Assembly: GCF_022539505.1 (NCBI RefSeq)
Contig: NC_061510.1
Span: forward strand, 394,240,249 to 394,304,248
DNA: 64,000 nucleotides
Direction of reading: 5' to 3'
Source of the DNA: Lolium rigidum
Lineage: Eukaryota; Streptophyta; Magnoliopsida; Poales; Poaceae
The notes under the pieces are model-generated. The model was given only the letters and a program-made list of their open reading frames with translations. It ran no database searches and had not been told where the DNA came from. The position numbers and the translations under genes are program-made. Positions 21,902 through 34,200 of this stretch are shown here, piece by piece; positions within the stretch are counted from its first letter, which is position 1; each line of letters opens with the position of its first letter.

Positions 21902-22772
21902 GGCTGCTGAAAGTTACTGAAAACAAGAGACATAGAGGAAGGACTTGGGAGAACGTGAGCTCACCACGAAGCTCCCAGGACGGTCGTTGGGCGAGGAAGG
22001 TCAGTAGCGACGGCATGGATGGTGGCTAGAATTGATTAAGACGGGATCGGCGGCGATGACTGCGGGCACCCAGGCCGATTCCTGTAGCTGGAAGAACATG
22101 GAGGCGGATGCACAGCTCTGAGTCGGCTCAACAGAGATCATGGAGGCCTACAACAGAGGGGATTCACGGGCGCCGGCGATTAGGGTTTGGAGCTCGTGGC
22201 GAGGGCGAGGCTAGGGTTCCTCGTGGCGGCGGAGGGGCTTTATAGCCGCCGGGGACGACGGCGAGCATCTTGGAGCCGGCGATGACGGTGCGAGCGACAC
22301 GCAGGTGCTTCCCCAAATGAGAGGTTGAAGATGATGTTGACGATTTTACAAATAACCCCCTGTGGGAAATGTTGGGTTGTGTTGAACTGCTGCTGGGCCG
22401 GCCTACTGGGCTGCGTGTTGGGAGAGATAGGAAGAGAGAAATTGGGCTGATCCCAAACAGAGTAGGGGTTCTCTTCTCTCTTTTCTAAATTCTATTTTTC
22501 AAACTTCTATTTAATGTTTTGAATTTTGTTTGAAGATTCAAACTTTTTTGAACTTTGCAAAATGGACATGGACTTCTTAACAGATAAATTCCATGTAGGT
22601 CTGGTTTTGAAGTATTGAAACACTTTGAGCAGATTTGAATTCAGAGAGTTTTGCACAAACATTAGGGTTTTTCAAATATTTTCTTGATGCAATTTTCTTA
22701 GGAAATCATGATGCTCATGACATGATGCACAATCAAACCCTAATTAGGTTTAACTAAAAGAGGGATGTTACA

Positions 22773-23462
22773 CGAAACCTCTCAATGCAAAGAACCGGGA
22801 AAAACTCCAATATCGAAAACGCAACAAGTATTTCATGCGAAATCCGTTTTCGATGAAGTAGAAAATTTTAATGTGAATAAGCATAATCTCTAAAACACCA
22901 CATGTATAAGATCAAAATAACAACCAAGAAATATGATTCAAGGATGCAACGGTTTGAGCTCTCTCCGAACGATACGATCGATTTACTCACTCGAGAGCCC
23001 TCTTGGTAGTACGACCACTATCCTATAAACCGGTCTCCCAACTAAATCATGAGACCGGTAAGAAAAAACCATATCAAGAGCGAACCCTAACCTTGCGCAT
23101 TTCACTTGAGCTCGATGATGGTCTTGACCGCAACAACATGAAACGCCTTTCTTGATTGCGCTTGCTTGATGAAGTCTTGCGAATTGCTCTCCCAGACTCC
23201 ACTATATGGGAGAGCTTCTTCTTCGGTGCATCTTCACATATCTATGAACACCATATGAATGGAAATCTTCAAGGATATGATCTCTTCGAGTTGGCTCATC
23301 TTGAACTTGCACCTCATTTCTTATTTCTTCATTGTGTCGATGTCTTGAAGATATACATAGGAGATCACTTAATCTTCTTCTTCAAGACATACTTGTCACT
23401 TAATCTTCTTATTATTGCAACCTCGAAGCCAACATATGGTTCAAGCATTGCATATGGACAAC
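22773..23462. other. Repeat DNA interrupted by element A (left half)
   Basis: No gene is supported. The segment ends ...TTGCATATGGACAAC at 23462 and resumes as ACAACTCCTACAAATATTAC at 30390. The two sides therefore form one pre-insertion sequence, with ACAAC duplicated. The family of this host repeat is not identified. Confidence 0.6.
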
Positions 23463-25182
23463 TGATACGTCTCCGACGTATCGATAATTTCTTATGTTCT
23501 ATGCCATATTATTGATGATACCTACATGTTTTATGCACACTTTATGTCATATTCGTGCATTTTATGGAACTAACCTATTAACAAGATGCCGAAGTGCCGA
23601 TTGCTCGTTTTCTGCTGTTTTTGGTTTCGGAAATCCTAGTAACGAAATATTCTCGGAATTGGACGAAACAAAGACCCATGGGCCTATTTCGCCACGAACC
23701 TTCCGGAAGACCGAAGAGCATACGAAGTGGGGCCACGAGGTGGCCAAACCACAAGGCGGCGCGGCCAAGGGGGGCCGCGCCTCCCGTGGTGTGGGCCCCT
23801 CGTCGGCCCCCGACTCGCCCTTCCGCCTACTTAAAGCCTCCGTCGCGAAACCCCCGATGCGAAGAACCACGATACGGAAAACCTTCCGCAGCCGCCGCCA
23901 TCGCGAAGCCAAGATCCGGGGGACAGGAGTCTCCGTTCCGGCACCCTGCCGGAGCGGGGAAGTGCCCCTGAAGGCTTCTCCATCGACACCGCTGCCATCT
24001 CCACCGCCATCTTCATCACCGCTGCTGCTCCCATGAGGAGGGAGTAGTTCTCCATCGAGGCTCTGAGCCGTACCGGTAGCTATGTGGTTCATCTCTCTCC
24101 CATGTACTTCAATACAATAATCTCATGAGCTGCCTTACATGATTGAGATTCATATGATGATGCTTGTAATCTAGATGTCACTATGCTAGTCAAGTGAGTT
24201 TTACTTATGTGATCTCCGGAGACTCCTTGTCCCACGTGTGTAAAGGTGACAGTGTGTGCACCGTGTGGGTCTCTTAGGCTATATTTCACAGAATACTTAC
24301 TCACCGTTATGAATGGCGTAGTGAAGTGCTTATTTATATCTCTTTATGATTGCAATGTGTTTTGTATCACAATTTATCTATGTGCTACTCTAGCAATGTT
24401 ATTAAAGTAGTTTTATTCCTCCCGCACGGTGTAATGGTGACAGTGTGTGCATCCGTGTTAGTACTTGGCGTATGCTATGATCATGATCTCTTGTAGATTG
24501 TGAAGTTAACTATTGCTATGATAGTATTGATGTGATCTATTCCTCCTACATAGTGTGAAGGTGACGAGTGTGCATGTCTGTGTTAGTACTTGGTTTAGTC
24601 GTGTTGATCTTTCTTGCACTCTAAGGTTATTTAAATATGAACATTGAATTGTGGAGCTTGTTAACTCCGGCATTGAGGGTTCGTGTAATCCTACGCAATG
24701 TGTTCATCATCCAACAAGAGTGTAGAGTATGCATTTATCTATTCCGTTATGTGATCAATGTTGAGAGTGTCCACTAGTGAAAGTCTAATCCCTAGGCCTT
24801 GTTCCTAAATATCGCTATCGCTACTTGTTTACTGTTTTATCGCGTTACTACCGTTGCGTTACTACTCGCTGCGTTACTATCGCTTGTTTATCGTCCCGGG
24901 CAAAGCACTTTTCTCGGTGCCGTTGCTACTACTTATTCATACCACCCGTATTTCACTATCTCTTCGCCGAACTAGTGCACCTATTAGGTGTGTTGGGGAC
25001 ACAAGAGACTTCTTGCTTTGTGGTTGCAGTGGTTGCATGAGAGGGATATCTTTGACCTCTTCCTCCCCGAGATCGATAAACCTTGGGTGATCCACTTAAG
25101 GGAAACTTGCCGCCGTTCTACAAACCTCTCGCTCTTGGAGGCCCAACACTGTCTACAAGAATAGAAGCTCCCGTAGACATCA
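23463..25182 (+). repeat. 5' LTR of element A
   Basis: It starts TGATACGTCTCCGACGTATC and ends ...CCCGTAGACATCA. The terminal 20 bases contain a perfect 8-bp inverted repeat with a 3-base loop (GATACGTC TCC GACGTATC). Confidence 0.95.
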
Positions 25183-25194
25183 AGCACTTTTCTC

Positions 25195-25211
25195 GGCGCC
25201 GTTGCCGGGGA
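25195..25211 (+). other. Primer-binding site of element A
   Basis: GGCGCCGTTGCCGGGGA lies 12 bases inside the 5' LTR. The initiating T of the expected TGGCGCC is replaced: TTCTCGGCGCC stands where related elements in this window have TTCTGGCGCC. Confidence 0.75.
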
Positions 25212-25348
25212 GGAAAGGTAAAAAGGCACTCATACTCCGGTCTCGTGCAAAGTACTTTTCTCGGCGCCGTTGTGTGTGTGCTCGAAGCTATTTCCTTTAG
25301 ATCCCGCAATTGCATCTTTTTGTTTCTTGTTTACACTAGTTTGGCATA

Positions 25349-26087
25349 ATGGACAACAATGAGCTTCTTATTCTATTTCCTGATTTAAGACATGGATGGT
25401 TTGATGCGAAAATTAAAAAACCTATGAAATCTTATTTGCATGCTGGTAGTAATATTAGTATGAACGCTTTGAACACCATTGTTGATAATAATATAGAAAG
25501 TTTTAAGCTTGGGGAAGTCTGGTTTTCATGATCTTTTTAGTCCCCCAAGCATTGAGGAGAAAATTTTCTTTGATGATACTTTGCCTCCTATTTATGATGA
25601 TTATAATGATAGTGGTCTTTTGGTGCCACCTACTATGGAGAGTAAATTTTGTTGTGATTATACTATGCCTCCTACACTCGATGAGAATAATAATGATAGC
25701 TACTTTGTTGAATTTGCTCCCACTACAACTAATAAAATTGATTATGCCTATGTGGAGAGTAATAATTTTATGCATGAGACTCATGATAAGAATGCTTTAT
25801 GTGATAGTTATATTGTTGAGTTTGCTCATGTTGCTACTGAAAATTATTATGAGAGAGGAAAATATGGTTGTGGAAATTTTCATGTTGCTAAAACACCTCT
25901 CTATGTGCTGAAATTTTTGAAGTTACACTTGTTTTATCTTTCTATGCTTGTTGCATTATGCTTCATGAATTTGTTTATTTACAAGATTCCTTTTCATAGG
26001 AAGCATGTTAGGCTTAAATGTGTTTTGAATTTGCCTCTTGATGCTCTCTTTTGCTTCAAATACTATCTCTTGCGAGTGCATCATTAA
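25349..26087 (+). pseudogene. Conserved retroelement ORF, one frameshift
   Basis: This is the homologue of the ORF at 12523-13227. The first frame (25349-25531) reads MDNNELLILFPDLRHGWF ... KIKKPMKSYLHAGSNISMNA, then KLGE. At about 25516 an extra base at GTCTGG (element C has GCTGG in phase) shifts the frame. The second frame continues FHDLFSPPSIEEKIFFDDTL, DSYFVEFAPTTT, CDSYIVEFAHVATENYYERG and KYGCGNFHVAKTPL. It ends in a hydrophobic segment (LHLFYLSMLVALCFMNLFIY), basic HRKHVRLK and ...YLLRVHH. No known domain is recognised. Because the shift sits at a CTG site, it may be a sequence error, and the real element may have an intact ORF. Confidence 0.65.
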
Positions 26088-28658
26088 AACTGCTGAGCCC
26101 ATCTTAATGGCTATAAAAAAAAGAACTTCTTGGGAGATAACCCATGTGTTATTTTACTACAGTATTTTTGTTTTATATTTGAGTCTTGGAAGTTGTTTAC
26201 TACTGTAGCAACCTCTCCTTATCTTAGTTTTGTGTTTTGTTGTGCCAAGTAAAGTCTTTGATAGTAAAGTAAGTACTAGATTTGGATTACTGCGCAGTTC
26301 CAGATTTCTTTGCTGTCACGAATCTGGGTCTACCTCCCTGTAGGTAGCTCATAAAATTTAGCCAATTTACGTGCATGATCCTCAGATATGTACGCAACTT
26401 TCATTCAATTTGGGCATTTTCATTTGAGCAAGTCTGGTGCCCTAATAAAATCCATCTTTACGGACTGTTCTGTTTTGACAGATTCTGCCTTTTATTTCGC
26501 ATTGCCTCTTTTGCTATGTTGGATGAATTTCTTTGATCCATTAATGTCCAGTAGCTTTATGCAATGTCCAGAAGTGTTAAGAATGATTGTGTCACCTCTG
26601 AACATGTTAATTTTTATTGTGCACTAACCCTCTAATGAGTTGTTTCGAGTTTGGTGTGGAGGAAGTTTTCAAGGATCAAGAGAGGAGTATGATGCAATAT
26701 GATCAAGGAGAGTGAAAGCTCTAAGCTTGGGGATGCCCCGGTGGTTCACCCCTGCATATTCTAAGAAGACTCAAGCGTCTAAGCTTGGGGATGCCCAAGG
26801 CATCCCCTTCTTCATCGACAACATTATCGAGTTCCTCCCCTGAAACTATATTTTTATTCCGTCACATCTTATGCACTTTGCTTGGAGCGTCGGTTTGTTT
26901 TTGTTTTTTGTTTTGTTTGAATAAAATGGATCCTAGCATTCACTTTGTGGGAGAGAGACACGCTCCGCTGTAGCATATGGACAAATATGTCCTTAGGCTC
27001 TACTCATAGTATTCATGGCGAAGTTTCATCTTCGTTAAATTGTTATATGGTTGGAATTGGAAAATGCTACATGTAGTAATTCTAAAATGTCTTGGATAAT
27101 TTGATACTTGGCAATTGTCGTGCTCATGTTTAAGCTCTTGCATCATATACTTTGCACCCATTAATGAAGAAATACTTAGAGCTTGCTAATTTGGTTTGCA
27201 TATTTGGTTTCTCTAGAGTCTAGATAACATCTAGTATTGAGTTTTGAACAACAAGGAAGACGGTATGGAGTCTTATAATGTTTACAATATGTCTTTTATG
27301 TGAGTTTTGCTGCACCGTTCATCCTTGTGTTTGTTTCAAATAACCTTGCTAGCCTAAACCTTGTATCGAGAGGGAATACTTCTCATGCATCCAAAATACT
27401 TGAGCCAACCACTATGCCATTTGTGTCCACCATACCTACCTACTACATGGTATTTATCCGCCATTCCAAAGTAAATTGCTTGAGTGCTACCTTTAAAATT
27501 CCATCATTCACCTTTGCAATATATAGCTCATGGGACAAATAGCTTAAAAACTATTGTGGTATTGAATATGTACTTATGCACTTTATCTCTTATTAAGTTG
27601 CTTGTTGTGCGATAACCATGCTTCGGGGACGCCATCAACTATTCCTTGTTGAATATCATGTGAGTTGCTATGCATGTCCGTCTTGTCCGAAGTAAGAGAG
27701 ATCTACCACCTTTATGGTTGGAGCATGCATATTGTTAGAGAAGAACTTTGGGCCGCTAACTAAAGCCATGATTCATGGTGGAAGTTTCAGTTTTGGACAC
27801 ATATCCTCAATCTCATATGAGAATAATAATTGTTGCCACATGCTTATGCATTAAAGAGGAGTCCATTATCTCGTTGTCCATGTTGTCCCGGTATGGATGT
27901 CTAAGTTGAGAATAATCAAAAGCGAGAAATCCAAAATGCGAGCTTTCTCCTTAGACCTTTGTACAGAGCGGCATGGAGGTACCCCATTGTGACACTTGGT
28001 TAAAACATGTGCATTGCAAAGATCCGGTAGTCCAAGCTAATTAGGACAAGGTGCGGGCACTATTAGTATACTATGCATGAGACTTGCAACTTGTAAGATA
28101 TAACTTTCATAACTCATATGCTTTATTACTACCGTTGACAAAATTGTTTCATGTTTTCAAAACAAAAGCTCTAGCACAAATATAGCAATCGATGCTTTCC
28201 TCTTTGAAGGACCATTCTCTTTACTTTTATGTTGAGTCGGTTCACCTATCTCTCTCCACCTCAAGAAGCAAACACTTGTGTGAACTATGCATTGATTCCT
28301 ACATACTTGCATATTGTACTTGTTATATTACTCTATGTTGACAATTATCCATGAGATACACATGTTACAAGTTGAAAGCAACCGCTGAAACTTAATCTTC
28401 CTTTGTGTTGCTTCAATACCTTTACTTTGATTTATTGCTTTATGAGTTAACTCTTATGCAAGACTTATTGATGCCTGTCTTGAAAGTGCTATTCATGAAA
28501 AGTCATTGCTTTATGATTCAGTTGTTTACTCATGTCATTACCATTGTTTTGATCGCTGCATTCATTACATATGTTTATAGTATGATCAAGTTTATGATGG
28601 CATGTCACTTCAGAAATTATCTTTGTTATCGTTTTACCTGCTCGGGACGAGCAGAACT

Positions 28659-28673
28659 AAGCTTGGGGATGCT
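28659..28673 (+). other. Polypurine tract region of element A
   Basis: AAGCTTGGGGATGCT directly precedes the 3' LTR start at 28674, the position expected for plus-strand priming. A GCTCGGGACGAGC palindrome lies just upstream (28640-28652). Confidence 0.75.
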
Positions 28674-30389
28674 TGATACGTCTCCGACGTATCGATAATT
28701 TCTTATGTTCTATGCCATATTATTGATGATACCTACATGTTTTATGCACACTTTATGTCATATTCGTGCATTTTCTCGGAACTAACCTATTAACAAGATG
28801 CTCGAAGTGCCGCTTGCTCGTTTTTCGCTGTTTTTGGTTTCGTAAATCCTAGTAACGAAATATTCTCGGAATTGGACGAAACAAAGACCCAGGGGCCTAT
28901 TTCGCCACGAACCTTCCGAAGACCGAAGAGCATACGAAGTGGGGCCACGAGGTGGCCAAACCACAAGGCGGCGCGGCCAAGGGGGCCCGCGCCGCCCCGT
29001 GGTGTGGGCCCTCGTCAGCCCCCGACTCGCCCTTCCGCCTACTTAAAGCCTCCGTCGCGAAACCCCCGATGCGAAGAACCACGATACGGAAAACCTTCCG
29101 GAGCCGCCTCCATCGCGAAGCCAAGATCCGGGGACAGGAGTCTCGTTCCGGCACCCGCCGGAGCGGGGAAGTGCCCCCGAAGGCTTCTCCATCGACACCG
29201 CTGCCATCTCCACCGCCATCTTCATCACCGCTGCTGCTCCCATGAGGAGGGAGTAGTTCTCCATCGAGGCTCGGGGCTGTACCGGTAGCTATGTGGTTCA
29301 TCTCTCTCCCATGTACTTCAATACAATAATCTCATGAGCTGCCTTACATGATTGAGATTCATATGATGATGCTTGTAATCTAGATGTCACTATGCTAGTC
29401 AAGTGAGTTTTACTTATGTGATCTCCGGAGACTCCTTGTCCCACGTGTGTAAAGGTGACAGTGTGTGCACCGTGTGGGTCTCTTAGGCTATATTTCACGT
29501 AATACTTACTCACCGTTATGAATGGCGTAGTGAAGTGCTTGTTTATATCTCTTTATGATTGCAATGTGTTTTGTATCACAATTTATCTATGTGCTACTCT
29601 AGCAATGTTATTAAAGTAGTTTTATTCCTCCCGCACGGTGTAATGGTGACAAGTGTGTGCATCCGTGTTAGTACTTGGCGTATGCTATGATCATGATCTC
29701 TTGTAGATTGTGAAGTTAACTATTGCTATGATAGTATTGATGTGATCTATTCCTCCTACATAGTGTGAAGGTGACAGTGTGCATGCTGTGTTAGTACTTG
29801 GTTTAGTCGTGTTGATCTTTCTTGCACTCTAAGGTTATTTAAATATGAACATTGAATTGTGGAGCTTGTTAACTCCGGCATTAAGGGTTCGTGTAATCCT
29901 ACGCAATGTGTTCATCATCCAACAAGAGTGTAGAGTATGCATTTATCTATTCTGTTATGTGATCAATGTTGAGAGTGTCCACTAGTGAAAGTCCAATCCC
30001 TAGGCCTTGTTCCTAAATACTGCTATCGCTACTTGTTTACTGTTTTCATCGCGTTACTACTCGTTGCGTTACTACCGCTGCGTTACTACTGCTTGTTTAC
30101 TCGTCCTGGGCAAAGCACTTTTCCGGTGCCGTTGCTACTACTTATTCATACCACTCGTATTTCACTATCTCTTCGCCGAACTAGTGCACCTATTAGGTGT
30201 GTTGGGGACACAAGAGACTTCTTGCTTTGTGGTTGCGGGGTTGCATGAGAGGGATATCTTTGACCTCTTCCTCCCTGAGATCGATAAACCTTGGGTGATC
30301 CACTTAAGGGAAACTTGCTGCTGTTCTACAAACCTCTGCTCTTGGAGGCCCAACACTGTCTACAAGAATAGAAGCTCCCGTAGACATCA
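28674..30389 (+). repeat. 3' LTR of element A
   Basis: It starts TGATACGTCTCCGACGTATC and ends ...GTAGACATCA. It is near-identical to the 5' LTR over long stretches such as 29290-29900 (compare 24075-24690). Differences elsewhere fall mainly at CTG, CAG and CCG positions. Confidence 0.95.
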
Positions 30390-31100
30390 ACAACTCCTAC
30401 AAATATTACTCAATGCAAACATTAGTCCATAGGGATTGTCATTTATTACCAAAACCACACATGGAGCTCCGTGCACTTTCAAAGCTACAAGTGGTTAGGA
30501 CGCGACATTAGGTGCAACCATTTAAATATTTTATGATCATGCATGTTTGCCTATTGTTCTTTTATCACTTTGTAACTCGACGACGAGTAACATCTAAGAT
30601 TGGGGAAGTTGATAGCTCCAAGTATTGACACTTTTGACTAAGGATTCTTCGCTATTTATCACTTGGTTTCATTGGGTTTTCATTGAATTATGTGTTTCAA
30701 CTAATGTTAATATCGCAATCCAGGCGAAACCTTGCTTTGAGTTGTGTATTTCAGGAAACCACCACTTTTGGTAGGTCCGAGGACATTTATGAGCCAATTC
30801 CAACAAAATATGAAGATCTCCTATTGAAGCCAATTTGATCAAGGCGCAACAGAGAGTTTCGCGGGCAACAGTATGGGAAGGGCCACCCGTACCACGCGCC
30901 CGTACTATGCGCCGCCGCCTTCTCCATCTCAATACAAGTACTTTCGTGAAGAGCCTGATAGAAGAAGAAGAGGAGAGGCGCATCCACCAGATTTAGAAGA
31001 AGAGAGGAGATCAGATCTAAAGAAGGAGAAGAACACCATCGACTCTCGCAAAGATCTACCCCCTCTAGATCATCCACTCATTCATCCCATCCTACTTGTA

Positions 31101-31151
<51 letters not shown>

Positions 31152-31751
31152 CATACTTGTAAGATTAGAGATTTGAACCTCTATTCCCATCTTGGTTTGT
31201 ATTTGATTTGATATTCAACTGTTGTGACTTGCTACGGTAATATCAAGATGAACTCGATTTATATTGCTAGGACATCATTGTGCTTTTCTCCTCTCATGTG
31301 TGAGTATATCCCCATAGGCGTGTGAGATGTAGGGGATTGGTCAAATGTGTCGTGCCTATTTCATTTCATCCATTTGTGAATTATGATTAAGATGATTATA
31401 TATGAGATTGAATGTCTTTTTGCAACTAATGTTGTTATCTAAGTTAATGGCGCATGTAACATGATCTTGAGAACTCTCAAACTGAAACTTGTTTGCTAGT
31501 AAACCGGTGACCCCCCGAGTGACATGGCCGATATCAAAGAGGATCTAGCAATACTCGAGGACAACATGTAACCACCAAGCTTAAAGCTTTGATCTAGTTT
31601 AACCACCTCAATAGATGTGTTGGCCATGGTTTTGGTAACATGCAAAAAGATCATTGGAGAAAGAAGAAATCTATTAAGAGGAGTATTTATCTCTTTTAGG
31701 TTGCTTGCCTACTAAGATATAAATGAAAATAATCCTATTCACTTATCACAT
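30390..31751. other. Repeat DNA between elements A and B, no gene
   Basis: The right half of the repeat split by element A runs to about 30600. A purine-rich stretch (AAGATTGGGGAAGT) is followed by TGATAGCTCC at 30610, which resembles a PPT/LTR junction of another, unidentified LTR element. A (GA)n run is at 31103-31147. Short open frames have no domain I recognise. The segment ends ...CACTTATCACAT at 31751, where element B begins. Confidence 0.5.
31103..31147. repeat. (GA)n microsatellite
   Basis: About 22 uninterrupted AG/GA dinucleotides. Confidence 0.95.
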
Positions 31752-34200
31752 TTATTCCACCAGGCACATTAGTTCCTGCTCGTCCCGAGCAGGTAAACGA
31801 TAAAAAGAATAATTTCTGTAGTGACATGCTACTTACATAACCTTGATCATACTATTACAAAGCATATGAAATGAATGAAGTGACTCAAGGCAATGATCTA
31901 TAGTTGCTAACAAATAGATAACATATAGCAAAACTTTTCATGAAGAGTACTTTCAAGACAAGTATCAAAAGTTTTGCACAAGAGTTAACTCATAAAGCAA
32001 TAAGTTCAAAGTAAAGGCATCGAAGCAACACAAAGGAAGATATAAGTTTCAGCGGTTGCTTTCAACTTGTAACATGCATATCTCATGGATAATTGTCAAC
32101 ACAAAGTAATATGATGAATGCAAATATGCAAGTATGTAAGAATCAATGCACAGTTGACACAAGTGTTTGCTTCTAAGGTGGAAGGAAGTAGGTAAACTGA
32201 CTCAACATAAAGTAAAAGAATGGCCCTTCAAAGAGGAAAGCATCGATTACTATATTTGTGCTAGAGCTTTGGTTTTGAAAACATAAAGAGAGCATAAAAG
32301 TAAAGTTTTGAGAGGTGTTTGTTATTGTCAACGAATGGTAGTGGGCACTCTAACCCCCTTGCCAGACAAACCTTCAAGAGCGGCTCCCATGAGTTATTTT
32401 TATTTTTGGGTGGCACTCCTTCCAACCTTTCTTTCACAAACCATGGCTAACCGAATCCTCGGGTGCCTACCAACAATCTCATACCATGAAGGAGTGCCTT
32501 TTTATTTTAGTTTTATTATGATGACACTCCTCCCAACCTTTGCTTACACAAGCCATGGCTAACCGAATCCTCGGGTGCCGTCCAACAATCACATACCATG
32601 GAGGAGTGTCTATTTTGGTTAATTAATTTGGGACTGGGAATCCCATTGCTAGCTCTTTTTGCAAAATTATTGGATAAGCGGATGAATCCACTAGTACATT
32701 GGTGAAAGTTTCCCAACAAGATTGAAAGATAAACACCACATACTTCCTCGTGAGCTATAAAACATTGACACAAATCAGAGGTGATAAATTTTGAATTGTT
32801 TAAAGGTAGCACTCAAGCAATTTACTTTGGAATGGCAGGAAATACCACATAGTAGGTAGATATGGTGGACACAAATGGCATAGGTTTTGGCTCAAGGTTT
32901 TGGATGCACGAGAAGCATTCCCTCTCAGTACAAGGCTTTGGGCTAGCAAGGTTGTTTGAAGCAAACACAAGTATGAACCGGTACAGCAAAACTTACATAA
33001 GAACATATTGCAAGCATTATAATACTCTACACTGTCTTCCTTGTTGCTCATACATTTTTACCAGAAAATATCTAGACCTTAAGAGAGATCAATTATGCAA
33101 ACCAATTTTAACAAGATCTACGGTAGTTCTCCACTAATAGGTTTAAACTACATGAAAAAACTTAATCATGATCTACTTGCGAGCTCAAAACAATTGCCAA
33201 GTGTCAAATTATCCAAGACATGATGATGCATTTTCTGTTTTCAACCAAATATAAATAAGTGCAATAGCTTCCAACTTTTATCATTGAACGTTAAAAGTAA
33301 AACAAAGAACACGAGTGTTCATATGAAAAAGCGGAGCATGTCTCTCTCCCACACAAGGATTGCTAGGATCCGAATTTATTCAAACATAAACAAAAATAAA
33401 AGCACACAGACGCTCCAAGTAAAGCACATATGATGTGACCGAATAAAAATATAGTTTCAGGGGAGGAACCCGATAAGTTGATGAAGAAGGGGATGCCTTG
33501 GGCATCCCCAAGCTTAGACGCTTGAGTCTTCTTGAAATATGCAGGGATGAACCACGGGGGCATCCCCAAGCTTAGACTTTTCACTCTTCTCGATCATATA
33601 TCATCCTCCTCTCTTGACCCTTGAAAACTTCCTTCACACCAAACTTCTCACAAACTTCATTAGAGGGGTTAGTACTCAAAAAATTTGAATCCACCTTGGT
33701 CCTGTAGTGGCACATTGCAATAAGTCAATAAAACATTAGCTACAGCCCTCTACGTCTAGAAAACCTCGCTTAAAGTCCACAAGAGACAATGCAAAAAACA
33801 GAGACAGAATCTGCCAAAACAGAACAGCCAGTAAAGACGAATTTTAAATAAATACTTCCGTTGCTCAAATCAGAAAACTCAAAACTAATGAAAGTTGCGT
33901 ACATATCGGAGGAACACGCACGTAAATTGGCATATTTTTCTGAGTTACCTACAGAGAAAACAGCCCAGATTCGTGACAGATAGAAATCTGTTTCTGCGCA
34001 GAAATCCAAATCTAGTATCAACCTTCGATTAGAGGCTTCACTTGGCACAACAAAACACAAAACTAAGATAAGGAGAGGTTGCTACAGTAGCAAAAAACTT
34101 CCAAGACACAAATATAAAACAAAGTACTGTAGCAAAATAACATATGGGTTATCTCCCAAGAAGTTCTTTCTTTTCAGCCATTAAGATGGGCTCAGCAGTT

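Larger units (their letters stand above)
17891..22772 (-). repeat. Long gypsy-type LTR (TGTAACATCCC start), interrupted by a LINE
   Basis: The minus strand begins TGTAACATCCCTCTTTTAG at 22772. It carries a promoter-like stretch (CTATAAAGCCCC near 22240, followed by GC-rich leader), then a long non-coding tail to about 17.9 kb. This resembles the several-kb LTRs of some grass gypsy elements. An L1-type LINE occupies 19911-21430 within it. I find no primer-binding site or internal domains, so it may be a solo or truncated LTR. The left boundary is uncertain because it merges with CACTA debris. Confidence 0.5.
23463..30389 (+). mobile_element. Complete non-autonomous LTR retroelement A with ACAAC target duplication
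   Basis: It has two LTRs (23463-25182, 1720 bp; 28674-30389, 1716 bp), a tRNA-Met-type primer-binding site just after the first, a purine-rich AAGCTTGGGGATGC immediately before the second, and ACAAC on both flanks (23458-23462 and 30390-30394). The 3.5-kb interior has one short ORF and no gag, protease, RT, RNase H or integrase, so mobilisation would need proteins from an autonomous relative. The long near-identical LTR stretches indicate a recent insertion. The LTR differences cluster at CTG/CAG sites. Confidence 0.95.
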
